DNA of 64,000 nucleotides, taken from NCBI GenBank assembly GCA_025093985.1, contig JACAAK010000002.1, positions 3,100,001-3,164,000 of the forward strand, written 5' to 3'. The translations under genes and the position numbers were made by a program. Source of the DNA: Calvatia gigantea (Eukaryota > Basidiomycota > Agaricomycetes > Agaricales > Lycoperdaceae). Below, in pieces: positions 1-11,123 of this stretch. The notes beneath the pieces are model-generated. The model was not told the DNA's origin. It saw only the letters and a list, made by a program, of their open reading frames with translations, and ran no database searches. Within the stretch, counting starts at the first letter, position 1. Each line of letters starts with the position of its first letter.

Positions 1-1
1 G

Positions 2-112
2 CTTAATGATAAGGAACGCGTTGCTGCTGCCTTGGAAAACCCTGTCCTTTTGGACACAGTGGAGCAATGTCTTCGTGATGCAGGTCGTCGTGGACAACCA
101 ATGGATGTGTAG
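2..112 (+). CDS. 3' end of an unidentified protein gene (partial)
   Basis: The window opens inside an open frame that encodes 36 residues and stops with TAG at 110-112. The peptide is charged and looks helical (it contains ERVAAALENP and ends GRRGQPMDV). Codon use and composition look like a real terminal exon, but nothing identifies the family. The rest of the gene lies to the left of the window. Confidence 0.5.
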   Translation, partial: LNDKERVAAALENPVLLDTVEQCLRDAGRRGQPMDV

Positions 113-439
113 TATTGGTACCCTTTGTATCACATGCCCCATATCTCACAAAACGTCGCTTTTTAACCAAACCTATCTCATATTCTGTCTATTATGGGCC
201 ATATGTAGAGAAGTCCTATGTACTAGTAAGGACAATAGAAGGCGAGGGGATCGAAAAACGTAGTGCTACAGAGCAAGGGCAGAGATAATGCTACAGTGGG
301 ATGCGCGGACAAAAAGAAACGTAATGCATGTATGATAATGCCAAAAGCATAATGATGGAATGTGTGGGTTGAAGCTGGATATAAAATAACGACGAACGGA
401 TGTAAGAACGAAAACACTGATGAGGAGATTGAGGCACAA

Positions 440-1058
440 TTAGTCCTCGATAAGGAAATCCCAGTTAATTGCCGTCTCTGGTGCACGGCGAGTACAACCA
501 AAGAGCCGTTTGAAAGATTCTTTAGGAACGTTTTCGGGTGCGCAAGTCTGGATATCCCACATTCGGAAGGTAATATGCCCCTTGGTGTGGACAAAGATAT
601 CGTCTTCATTCGCACGTTCTTGAGCAAATGGCTCATTGATACGAGCATTACGCATGATTCTGTTAATGAATCCAGCCGAAAACGCGGCTTTTCCTGTATG
701 AAATACCCGGCCTTTGAAATCGGAGGGTACCCAGACCGTTACGTCTGATGTATCACAGTAAACTTCAAGGTAAAATCTCGATAGCGGCATGTTCCGACAC
801 TGAACCGGGGTGAAACCCAGTCAGAAACCAGGGATTATACAAGGCGAAACTGGGACATACAACTTTGAGCTTGGTTGGACCAGATCGATTCCGTACAATC
901 ATGCTCATTTTATGACCGACGGGCTGATGAAGCGCACGGTAGTGAGGCATGATCAGGGTCAGATCGACAGGCGCATGGTCCACGTGCAATTGAAAGTCCT
1001 GATCCTCATCCGCGTTGTATTTCACTTTGTACGTTCCCAGTGTGGGTGATGGGGAAAG
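440..1058 (-). CDS. DUF7330-like fungal protein, 5' end unresolved
   Basis: Two exons are visible, 1058..861 and 799..440. They are joined in phase 0 by a 61-nt GTATGT...CAG intron. The joined peptide contains a beta-strand-rich segment (SDVTVWVPSDFKGRV, then FSAGFINRIM) and ends with APETAINWDFLIED. From memory this matches the DUF7330 family, which is very common in agaricomycetes and has no assigned function. A further intron (GTGAGT from 1114 to CAG at 1061-1059) leads to an upstream exon, but that frame meets a stop before any ATG. The gene may therefore be truncated or have a first exon I could not place. The family name is recollection and should be checked with a profile search. Confidence 0.45.
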
Positions 1059-3936
1059 CTGGTTAAGACTAGCGTAAATGACAATGTATAACCCATATAA
1101 TGCATTGAACTCACCAAAGGCGTTGACGTTGACTTTTCACAACTATGAGACTGTAGACGAATCACACACAGATGAGCTCTTTCACTGGCAGAGTAAATGA
1201 ATGCTCACAGAAAGATGCTCCCAAGACATTATGCTACAGCAGACAAAAAAAATAGAATTGTGATATTGAGGGGATGGAATAACCTACGGGCTCAGGAGGT
1301 TAGAGGAAGGGAACGGACCCAGTGCGTTCAACCAGTTGGTGCGGCCTAAGAGTGTGCTGTATTAGTACCGGTCGTAAGCGGCTAAAGTTAGAACAAAGGC
1401 ATTGCCAGCCACGTGGAATAGACAAGACTTTCCATTTTGGGCTCCGTGTCACCGATCATTGTTGTCAAGATATTGGCATCATATCCCCGATGGGGTATCG
1501 GGGTTTCGGAAGCACAAACGAAACACTCTGTAAAGGACAATAAGAAAACAACAACCTTCCGTGTTGATGTCCTATCATGAAGGAAATATGCTCCTGTTAT
1601 TCGCTATGAAAGGGAACTTGGATAATTGCACTGCCGGTGTGCGTCGGGCACCAGGTGGTAATTCCATCTTTGGTGAGGTTTAATGTACCTGGGGCTTAAT
1701 CGATTAATCAACGAATCCTTTCTTTTTAACAGGTGTATAGATATTACAAAGCGCGGCAAGCTAACACAGTGTCGCTTGAACGCCTGTCCTCTGCTACTCA
1801 GGCTGGTCATGAGACCATGCTACCTCCCCGTAGAATGGAACTGACCCGCCGTATCTGCCGTTATAGTGTAGTTAATCCGGCCCACAGCCCGCCCAAGTAA
1901 CACAAGAGCAAAAAGAAGGAAACTCGACTAGATCGCGGGAGATGCCGGGAATCCTGAGCAACACCATAACCATAACCAGGTGGACCCAAAATAATTTTTA
2001 TAATATGCAATTATTTGATCCTGCTGATCTTATAAGTCGCGTGGACCCAACGCCGTGATACCCGCTCGGCAAGTGTTGTACCAGGAGATCCTCCAAACAC
2101 TTTGTACGCCGGAAGACAATGCCATTCTCATGCCATGTACGCCACGCCCCCAAGCTACGCTACATGGCGTGTACAACTACGAGCCAGCTGGCCTAATGCC
2201 ATGTCTCAATTAGGCTCAAATCTTTGGGGTACATTTTCCTTTTTTTCCGCAATTTTCATTGCGTAAATAAATCAGCGTGGCACAAAGATGTCGGCGAGGT
2301 GGGTATATGGGTGGGAGTAGTTGGTATTCATTGAGCAGTGTGCTTGTGCAATTATCAGTGATCTTCTGTGCCTGTTCCCTGCGCTTCGCGTTCGTTTAGT
2401 AAATCCGGGCGCACCGGATATTGGCGATTCACCCCGTCAGTTTGGGGATAATGTGATCAAAAGTCGCAAGATAGATGGATGTTCGAGGCGTTGCAAAGTT
2501 ACAATGGAATTCACTGGCATCGATTAATTAATTGATCGTATTTGCATCCTAACGTTCCGTTCAGGGCGTTTGTATATCGTCATCTCGGCACACTTTCTGC
2601 AACCGAGCGCAATGGCTTTACGATCCTGTGGATATCGCACTACCTTGTTTCAAGGTTGCTTTGTACTTTGTGTGTCGGACCGTGCCAGACCTGGGATTAT
2701 CCGAACAATGAACTCAACGCCCTACCCCGCCCATCCCTGTAATGAAGCGACTAAAGCATTACAAGGCACGTCGACACCTCAGGCCTGGAACATCGACCCA
2801 TGACACCTACTTCACATCAGCCATACCTCGCATTTTACACGACTACGGAAGGCAGCTGGACATCATACCAGCAACCAGTGAATTGAAGTGCTGAATCCCG
2901 AATCTGCATGAGGTTGGATCCCTGCAACCCCCGACCAACAGAAATGACGCTCTTTATGGAAGCTCGTGCCCTCACTCGTCCCTTGAACGGTATAACTCAT
3001 TGAAGAACAATGCATGCATGTAATGCCAAAGGAACTTTATGGAGATCACCTCGAGTTGATTGCCCTCGACCGCCCAACATGAGCAAACTTATCCTCGCTC
3101 AACTTGCTTTTTATGCAAAGAGCGTTGTTGTAGATACTTCCGCCTAGGGTCTGTAGGGGTCTTCCAACACCTGGTTTTACGTTCACCGCGCCCAATGATT
3201 GATTGCAGTATCAATTGGACCGTGAGGTGGATTGCGTTTCAGGCACCGTATGCACCGCACCACTCTCATCCCATTTCGCTCCTGATCGCTACACCCTTCA
3301 ACTTGTACACTTGGATGGGACTTCCTTTTCACGCAGGACCGGGCGTCGGTCCCTTTATTGAAGTTGAGCTTTATCCCTTGATGGTGTGTTTTCCTGTATG
3401 TCTCTTCCATTCAAAAGTGCGGAACGCGAGCCCGATAACCCTTTGTGACAAAGGGTTGTCGGGTCGCCAGTGGCGCCTGAAGGTACAAAGCCACGCGCTG
3501 TCAGTGCGTCTTATCTTTGAGCTTCCGCAAGTGCCTTTCTTGTGATATCACTCGAAACTGCATGGACAAGGTGTCGCACAGGACCACCATTCCTTTCCGC
3601 TGCGGTAAGCGACATTAGCGCATGTTAATGTGCCCTTATGGACATGCAGGATGAACTTGGACGTTCCAAATATTCAGAATCCACAACGCGTATCGGAGGC
3701 GTCTGAAATATTTGGCTCCGCTGGTCTAACAAGGAGAATGAGGGAGTGGATTGCCAGTAGAGCTAAGCTGGAACGACAGGCAGATTCCAGAATTCCACCA
3801 TTCACGATGCTGTCCTTATGGGGATCAATGTGGTCATCGTTAAAAGCCACACCCTAAGTTCACGAAAATCATAAATTATTTAACACACATCAAGTGATAT
3901 GAGAAAGGAAAACCAGATAGACGACCGACCCTCAAA
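1059..3936. other. 2.9 kb without a recognisable gene
   Basis: Only short scattered open frames occur on both strands, the longest being 161 codons at 3060-3545 (+), with no familiar motif and no convincing exon chain. A strong short hairpin lies at 3431-3463. The stretch may be intergenic DNA or old mobile-element debris; no terminal repeats or reverse-transcriptase or transposase motifs were seen. Confidence 0.4.
3431..3463. repeat. Perfectly pairing 15-bp hairpin with 3-nt loop
   Basis: CCCGATAACCCTTTG (3431-3445) is followed by TGA and then CAAAGGGTTGTCGGG (3449-3463). The arms are complementary at 14 of 15 positions. In RNA from the plus strand the remaining pair is a U-G wobble, so the whole stem can close. 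It lies in a gene-free stretch. Confidence 0.7.
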
Positions 3937-6274
3937 TTAAATAATCTCCTCCATATCATCATCGTTGCTATCATCCTCTCCCGCCACAAAGTTATGTGTC
4001 ACTACAGGAGGCCCTGCCTCTGCTTGTGGTTGTGGTTGTGAACCCACGGCGGCGAAAATCGGTGGCGGGGCTAAAAAGGCTGCCGTTGGGGCGGACCCCG
4101 CGGGGGCGACGGGCGAAGGCTCCACATCGGGAGGTGATAAATCTTGTGTTGGCACCGCGGGTTGCGTCGATACGGATGTTTCAATGCCTACGGTGATTGT
4201 TTGCAATGGAGGGTTGGGAGGGGCACCATCCAGTCTTTGTGCCTCTTCTGGGTGTTGTGGAGGAGGTGGTGCCGGTGATTGTGATTGTAACTGTTGCACT
4301 GGGAATTCAACAGGAGGTAGCAACGCGTCCATAATAGGCGGCTCCAAATCTGGTGCCGTCGACGTCGACGTGGCGGACACCAATGACTGCTGTTCTTGTT
4401 GTGGCAACTCTTGAGACTGAGATCCCGAAACAACAGGAGGAGGGCTCTGATCCTGGGCAGCTGACAACCCAACACTCTCCCCACTCTCCTGTCCTAAATC
4501 TGCCAATTGTGCCGCCAAAAGCGCAAGTTGCGCCTGCAACTCTGCACGTACATTCATCGGTGGCCTAGGAGAACTCTCTGCGGCCACGGCCACGCCTGCT
4601 GTAGCCGATAAGGTCGGCAACGGCACAACAGGTTGAGGGGAAACTTGCTGAGCAACACTCATCTGTTGTAAGGAGGATGACGCCGTAGGTTGTTGGGGTT
4701 GCGATATCACATTTTGTGCTTGAATGAGAAGTGATGTAAGTTGATCCATGGATACATCATCTTGTCTTTTGCCATCCGGACCTTGCTGAGCAATTTGAAA
4801 TAGATCGCCGAAGTTGATGGCCTTGAGGATATTTTGTGCGGCCTCGTACGCATCTCTGTCTGCATCAGAACTAGACGCTCCAGGTTTGCCCGTAGGATCT
4901 GTGGTGTTTTTTGTGGCTTCTAAAGGGGCCGACTGAGGGTGAGGTTGCGTAGGTAGATGTGGATGTATTGGAGGTTGTGGAGGAGGATAGCCTGGAAAAC
5001 CAGGGGGAATGGGTGTACCATAGGGATATGGATAGGGTTGGCCTGGATATAGCTGGGGATGTGCAGCTTGATGAGCAGAGTTGGAGTGGTGGTGGTGATG
5101 TACAAGGGGGGCATGTGTGAAAGGGGATGCAGACGATGATGCCAAATTCGACTGAGACTGGGATTGCGTCTGGGGGCGTCGCGTTGTTCTTTTCGATGTC
5201 TAATACGGTCAGCGGCAAAATCAAAAACCGATTTAGCACCAAAAAAAGGCGGACAACTGAATATATGCGCACATTTCCACCCTCCCAAGTTGCACTCAAC
5301 CTGTACTTTCCATTAGAGCTCTTCTCAAATCTGCCCCTTTTAAACGCCTTTTGCAGAGCCTGACTCGCTGACGGCCGGAAATTCGACTGGAGAGGATACC
5401 TCGCCGCCATCCAGGCAAACAAATCTTTTGGTGCACATCCTTCGGGATCCGTCGACTCCTGTAAGGCCTCCACTATCATCTCCTCGTAGCTGGGTAAATC
5501 ATCTGACCCTTGATCTTGGTGTGGAGGGGGTTGTGGAACATGGGGGCCGGGATACATAGGATTAGGTGGAGGAGGATAGGCTGGATGAGGAGGTGGTGGT
5601 GGAGGGTGTGCAAAACCATTGGGCACTGGCAGTGAGTAATGGAGGTATGAGGGTGGATACGAGGGGTAGCCTGGAGGTGGTGGGTAGTATGGAGCATGGG
5701 GATACGTAGCGGGCGGGTGTTGGGGGTACCCATAAGGCTGATGAGGATAAGGCGGCTGTTGCTGCACAGGTGCGGGAGCAGGAGTCTGGGCTGCTGGCGT
5801 CGTTGTCGCAACCACATTGTCAGGCTGTTTGTCTGGGGGTTGGGGTTCTGCTGTCGGGGGCTCGGTGCTCGCGGTGTTTGCTTCAGGACTACTGGACTCC
5901 TCGGAAGGTCTATCTAAAGAATCCATAACAGGCTCCGGAGGTTTATCGTTATCTTTGTCTAATGTAAATGCGTCCCCATTGGCAGCCGGCTTCTGCAGAT
6001 TAGCTATAGCAGCGTTTATGTCCGGCGGCCATATCGTGCTTTTGATATACGGCGGGACATGGACATCGAAGGACAGGCATATTTCAATAATTTGTTGAGA
6101 TGGGAGGAGTGCGAGGTATTGGCGCTTGAGCTCGTGATCTTGAGGTGCTGCGCAGGTTCAACAACAACATCTCGTATTTTATTTTATTTACCTACCGAAG
6201 GGAGGGATGTGATATATGTTCTGGTAGAAGGGTTGGGGTGGAGAGGGTGCGTAGGGCGAGCTGGCCGCCTGCAT
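3937..6274 (-). CDS. Linker-histone (H15) domain protein with Pro/Tyr/Gln-rich arms
   Basis: Three exons (6274..6196, 6147..5273, 5209 region starting at 5199..3937) give about 738 residues. Introns are 48 nt (GTAGGT...GCAG) and 73 nt (GTGCGC...TAG), and the phases agree at each join. The start ATG at 6274 was preferred to the ATG at 5926 because the open frame continues upstream through a helical N-terminal segment (HELKRQYLALLPSQQ, then DVHVPPYIKSTIWPPD). Near residues 245-320 a winged-helix H1/H5 fold is recognisable (SYEEMIVEALQE, GCAPKDLFAWMAARYP, ALQKAFKRGRF, NGKYRL). It is flanked by long low-complexity arms rich in Pro, Tyr, His and Gln, and the C-terminus is acidic. This is far larger than ordinary histone H1, so it is more likely a chromatin-associated or transcriptional protein using an H15 DNA-binding module. 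The role is inferred from the domain only. Confidence 0.8.
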
Positions 6275-6705
6275 CGTTCCGGAGAGCTGCACAGTTTTTC
6301 GCAACAAAGTTCGCACACAACCAACAATCCACAATTCCGCACATCACCGGATCAACAATTCCTCTCTAGGGCATTATCGACAACATAAGTAAGCTAACAG
6401 AAATGTACTATACACACTACAGTCTCAGTAATATGCTGCTCCCGCACTAGTCAATCGGCTAGCTAGCCGCCGAGTAATGAAAAAAAATAAATGGCCGCCC
6501 GTGAAACATGGCGAGACCAATTTTAGTGGTAATAAAGGAAAGCGTGTTTGAGACCATTTATGGGCTTGAACGAAGTAGTGTAATCGCGGGCCGGGGAGCA
6601 ACAATCGCTCGTCTTCCATCCCCTCGTGTGGGTTGTCACACATGTCGTTTCGGTGATCAGGTTTGGCCGGGACCTGAGAATACCTCAAGAGGTAATCCGA
6701 ACTGG
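6275..6705. other. Intergenic spacer
   Basis: This lies between the 5' end of the linker-histone-domain gene and the 3' end of the next minus-strand gene, so it should carry that promoter and the neighbour's terminator. No TATA box or other element stands out. Confidence 0.4.
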
Positions 6706-8366
6706 TTATCCGTCGTACTCATACAAGCTCTTGCCCGACCCATTTGTCAGAGTGGGGTCATCCGGGACCACAGAATTCTTCAGTAGAGGGCCAAGTGACG
6801 CTAGTTCGTCCTGAATTCCCCTTCTTGCAAATATGTCAAGTTCTTTCAGCAGTGTCGCAGTCACTTTCTGTTCGTGGCCATCACTTAGCTTCTGAATTCG
6901 AACTTCACAAGCACGAAAGACCAACCTTGAGCTTCGCATCAATCTTCAGGATCATCTCACTCTGTGTTGCCGACCAACTGATGGTTGGTTGTGGCAGACC
7001 CGCACCCATTCCCATTCCGACGCTACTGGCGTTAGCTATACTCCACAACGAACTACACGTGTCATTGTCACCCGAGTTTGAGCTCCCCGTTAACGTTACT
7101 GTTGAGCCGCTTGGGAATTGCACGGGTTGATGGAGATTTGGATTTGATGATGAGTTGTGGTATTGTGATTGCTGCAAGGATCCATGTGATGGTATGTTGT
7201 TAAACGTCGTGCCGGGGTATTGAGAACTGTGATTGTTGGCCTCGGAAGCAAATAGGTATGATACACCTGGGTATGAGGACACCGATGCCAGAGGGCCGAG
7301 GGCGTTAAATGAGTGTGGGAGTGAAGAGGGACCAAGGATCTTGGAGATTTTGTTGTACACCTCGGAGACGACATCGAGAAGTGAGAGTACCGTCTCGCGG
7401 TAGTCCAGTGCGAATGGCTATATAATCGATTGTATCATTGAAGCAGGAGTGGAACACAAAAAGGACCCACCACCTGGGGCATCAAGGAATATGACGCATC
7501 CGTAGCCGACTCCGATCCCGTGTATTCCGAGGTTCCGGACCCTGCTCCCCTCCTGGCGCCTTTTTTGAAGATCCGCTGCAACAGAATTATTTTGGATTCT
7601 CAATCCAGAAGGCTCGAACTCACCATCTTTGGTTTTTCGTTGTCCTCTTTTGATTGGTCGAATTCCATAGCGTTCAACAGGCCTCGTAGTAAGTCCTGTG
7701 GGTTGTTAATATCGAGCAGATTTGACAACGAAAATCCAAGGGTAGCAAAGCGACTTGTCCTAAGAAACACAAGATTGGTTTCAGTGTGATCCATCCTACG
7801 GCCGACGACGAACGTACCGTCGCTTCATAATCTCATTATTGAACTCCCTCTCCAGCTCCGAGCGGGTAATGAGGAGCGTATGGAACCAATGACTACGACT
7901 GTTGGGGACGCGAACCACAAACAGGGCATCAATATAAGCGACCCAGAGCAATTCTCTGACAGGTCACGGAACGTACCCCTCGTGAATATTCCTAATATAA
8001 GTGAGAGTGACCAATCTCCTTTGCACCAGATCCCTCAAGGACTCCACCGACGTGTTCGACCCTAATGGCGGGACTTGTGGCTCCTACGAGACTCGCAATA
8101 ATAGTTTCAGCATGTTGACCATCAGCACTATCTGTTCTTCCTAGAGGGGTTGTCGTCGTAGGAGTTGCGACACTGGCAAGCGCAGCGGAATAAGCCATCC
8201 CAGTAACGGACGATATTGTGCTCGTAGTTTGCACCGGCGGGGGAACAGTAGGAAGGGTGTTGACAGATTGTGACGACGAGGTAGCGGACTTAAAAGACGA
8301 AAGCAGGTTCTGCGCTGAAGACTTGCGGCGCATCGTAGGCCGCGCTACTTCCGAGAAGTGTGACAT
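6706..8366 (-). CDS. Conserved fungal protein of unknown function, seven exons
   Basis: Exons 8366..8120, 8061..7977, 7898..7818, 7795..7624, 7575..7474, 7417..6926 and 6891..6706 chain in phase to 454 residues. The N-terminus is Ser/Thr-rich and basic (TMRRKSSAQNLLSSFK). A helical core follows (SVESLRDLVQRRLVTLTYI, HWFHTLLITRSELEREFNN), then TSRFATLGFSLSNLLD, and later YRETVLSLLDVVSEVYNKIS. A Ser/Asn-rich linker of about 110 residues separates this from a final helical segment (LLKELDIFARRGIQDELASL). The alternation of helical blocks and polar linkers is typical of a scaffold protein. I do not recognise the family and assign no function. The last intron would be only 34 nt, so that junction is the least certain. 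The gene is divergent from NTF2, with 275 bp between start codons. Confidence 0.7.
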
Positions 8367-8641
8367 TGCGAGCCTTTTGAGGGCAGTATTATGGGCTAGC
8401 AATGTACAGGCAGGCTACAAAAAAAGAGGGCAGTGGAAAAGGGGGCTATAGGATCGGGATATGGCCTTGACAACGTGCACGACGACCAGCAGCTATACTT
8501 GTGTCAATATCAGGGTCGCACCCACATAACACTTGATAGTCACGTGGTAAGAACGCCCTGATAATCTTGATTTGATCCAAACTAACACAGTTCGAACAGC
8601 CCTTCCTCGTCTCCTCACCATTATCCTCACCATCCTCCACC
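8367..8641. promoter_or_regulatory. Shared divergent promoter region (unknown gene / NTF2)
   Basis: 275 bp separate the start codon of the minus-strand unknown gene from that of NTF2 on the plus strand, so both promoters must lie here. No TATA box is evident on either side. The last 40 bp before the NTF2 ATG are pyrimidine-rich, a common arrangement at fungal transcription starts. Confidence 0.5.
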
Positions 8642-9227
8642 ATGTCCGATTTCAATAACATCGCCAAGCAGTTCGTTGATTTCTATTACCAGACATTCGA
8701 CTCGAATCGCGCGAATCTCGCATCCCTCTATGTACGCTTTTGTTTGGGTGCACTTTGATCAACCTCGACAGTTCACCACCACAGCGAGACGGCTCGATGT
8801 TAACATTCGAAGGGTCGCCATTCCAGGGCACAGCGGCAGTCGTTGAGAAACTGACGGTATGGATATATGGCCCTCATTCTGTTTATCGCTAATATTTGCG
8901 CGCCCAGACCCTTCCCTTTCAGAAGGTCCAACACAAGATTACCACTCTAGACGCGCAGCCTTCTTCGCCTAACAGTCTCAACATATTTATCGTTGTCACC
9001 GGCCTCCTACTCGTATGTGTGGAGCCACTACCCCTCTCACGCGGAGTTCTTAGCCGACTTTGTAGGTCGATGATGGGGCGAACCCCCTGCAATTTACTCA
9101 AGCATTCCAACTCGTACAAGATGGAAGTAGTTACTACGTGTATGTCCACCCATTTGGCACTTCATCTGGGGTAGAGCTTAATTCCTGTTTTAGACTCAAC
9201 GATATGTTCCGCCTGAACTATGGTTGA
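8642..9227 (+). CDS. NTF2: Nuclear transport factor 2 (NTF2)
   Basis: Five exons (8642..8731, 8785..8856, 8908..9012, 9066..9139, 9194..9227) give 124 residues, the normal length of NTF2. The order of motifs is that of the family: [20 protein letters not shown], the turn [37 protein letters not shown], and the C-terminal strand ending [13 protein letters not shown]2 is a small homodimer that carries Ran-GDP into the nucleus through the pore, binding FxFG nucleoporins. All introns are GT-AG, 50-55 nt, and every join keeps phase. Confidence 0.95.
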
Positions 9228-11123
9228 ACCCCTTTAACCGCTCTTCGCCTAATAAACAGAAAATGTAATTAATCTGTATTCAGCCTTTGGAGTTGTTTGA
9301 TTATAACAGTAGACCCTTTGCCATTGTAACGTCCCAAACCCTCGCCTGTCATATCCCTCTTGTTGTGTTATGACCAGACCAAGATGAAAGCGTTCTGGTC
9401 GAAACTATCAAGCCCTCCCCCCATCTCTCTTCTCTAAGTGGTATCACACGAACTGTTTCAATTTCGGTTCCTCATCCCACCTTTGTGGTTAATGGGGGAA
9501 GTGACAGCAAAAACCACCGAGGCTGCATTAAGTCCGAGCCACCCAATAACCTCCTTACAGCATAACTTTAACTGGAGCCGGAGCTGGTATCAACAGGTTC
9601 CATCCGCCAAAGTTCTGGGAAATGATACAGTAGCCATTACAGCAGGTCATTTCTAAAAATACCGAAATTGATGATTAACAGCTGCGGGTAGTTGACCACA
9701 GCTAGACGGAGATAGGAGGCTCTGATCAACTACTCAGGGTCATTAATTTCTGATTAACTCGCAGTCGGGATGCGTCATCTTGCTGGATGTATCCGGCGAA
9801 TCCCACTCCGAGCTTAAAGGTTTAGGCTCACCAATCTACTAGTCACAATCAGCTACAATTCGTGGCGCAGCGGTTTACCACCGCAGGCGGTTAGATTGAC
9901 CCTTGGCGTACTTGCGGGGGCCGCGGCCGTAAACCAGGATTAGCAGGCTTCGACTGTCTTAATCATGCCTAACATTAGTCAACACCGAATCTGGCGTCGT
10001 GTCTATAATTAGGATTCTTCCAAAGATCCGTTTCAGGGGAGCGGTCCGTGACTGGCATCAAGAGGCGGACGATTATCCGTCCCATCACCAGTAAGCCTCA
10101 CTCTTTTCTGTACGATGTGGATGACCCAGTGTTTCGAAAGGTGGCGCTATTCACTTTTGTCGTGCGTAGTTGCCCACGCTTTAGGAGTTAAGGGCAATCC
10201 TGTGTGTGCCAACCGGAAATACTATCCGGTTTGTGCTCGGTGTGCTCGGGATAGCAACAACTGCCTCCTCTGAATCAAACATGCATCCGTTTGATAAGCG
10301 AGAGTAGCTTGTGGGCTCTGGTGCGCTAGTCACTCCCCCAGTCAGTTTCCCCTCAAGGCCCACTCTACGAGGTGCTCCGCTCCGCATGTACAGAATATCT
10401 CCCACACCTCAGCTATTGAGAAGAATGTCCATATCTAGTATTTTCTTTACAAACACAGGTTAGGTGGATTTGAAGCACATTGGATCATCCTCAGACACAA
10501 GAAATCGTTCCCAAGGATGCTTCATTGGGGGTCTGTTGGTCCGCGGTGACCTAGCACCTTTTTTTTTGGACTTGGACATCAGTCTCCAAGTACGTCACGG
10601 CAGTGATTTGTGAGGTCCCCGCGACGCTTGATTCTTGGCTCAAGCTCAAAAACCTAGACCATATCTCCCGTCGTTGTTTTGGAGGGGTGCTTCCAACTGA
10701 GTACTCGGGGACCCAAAAGGTGGGTCAAGCAGAGCAACGAAATCCCGGCATGAACTTCGCCCCATCCTGATATAACGGTCTCTGCGAAAGTAAAGGTCCG
10801 GTACTCATAACTAGGTCGGGATTGAAACTTTACGTCTTCTCGGAATCAACGACCTTTTGTGCTTATCCGTATGGCACGTCTACGCTGTAGCGCAGCACAA
10901 ACAACATCCCAAGCTATGGGGTTCTCACCTTCATTCTGTGTATACCATCGACACACTCTCAATGGACAGGAATCATAGTCCCACGAGAAAGTAAATAGGT
11001 ATACATAATTCAGATTACACGAAAGCGAGGGAGGCAGCAGCCAAGACGGACCACAATACCATATACATCGAAACTTGACCAATGAGTGCCCCATTGGTAG
11101 AAGTCAACGCTTGTGTAAATCCA
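9228..11123. other. 1.9 kb without a recognisable gene
   Basis: Downstream of NTF2 and of the GH88 3' end. Only short, motif-free open frames (under 85 codons) are present. An isolated A-box-like word lies at 9863-9873, but it does not fold as a tRNA. Nothing else stands out. Confidence 0.4.

Noticed and set aside
2100..2215. Inverted or direct repeats around GCCATGTACGCC
   Set aside because: Matches are short and imperfect (under 10 bases) and no duplication flanks them.
3965..4414. 149-codon plus-strand Gly/Cys-rich frame
   Set aside because: It is an antisense shadow of the Pro/Gln-rich arm of the linker-histone-domain protein.
9863..9899. tRNA gene with A box TGGCGCAGCGG and B-like GGTTAGATTGA
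   Set aside because: The boxes are only about 15 nt apart and no acceptor or anticodon stem can be formed.
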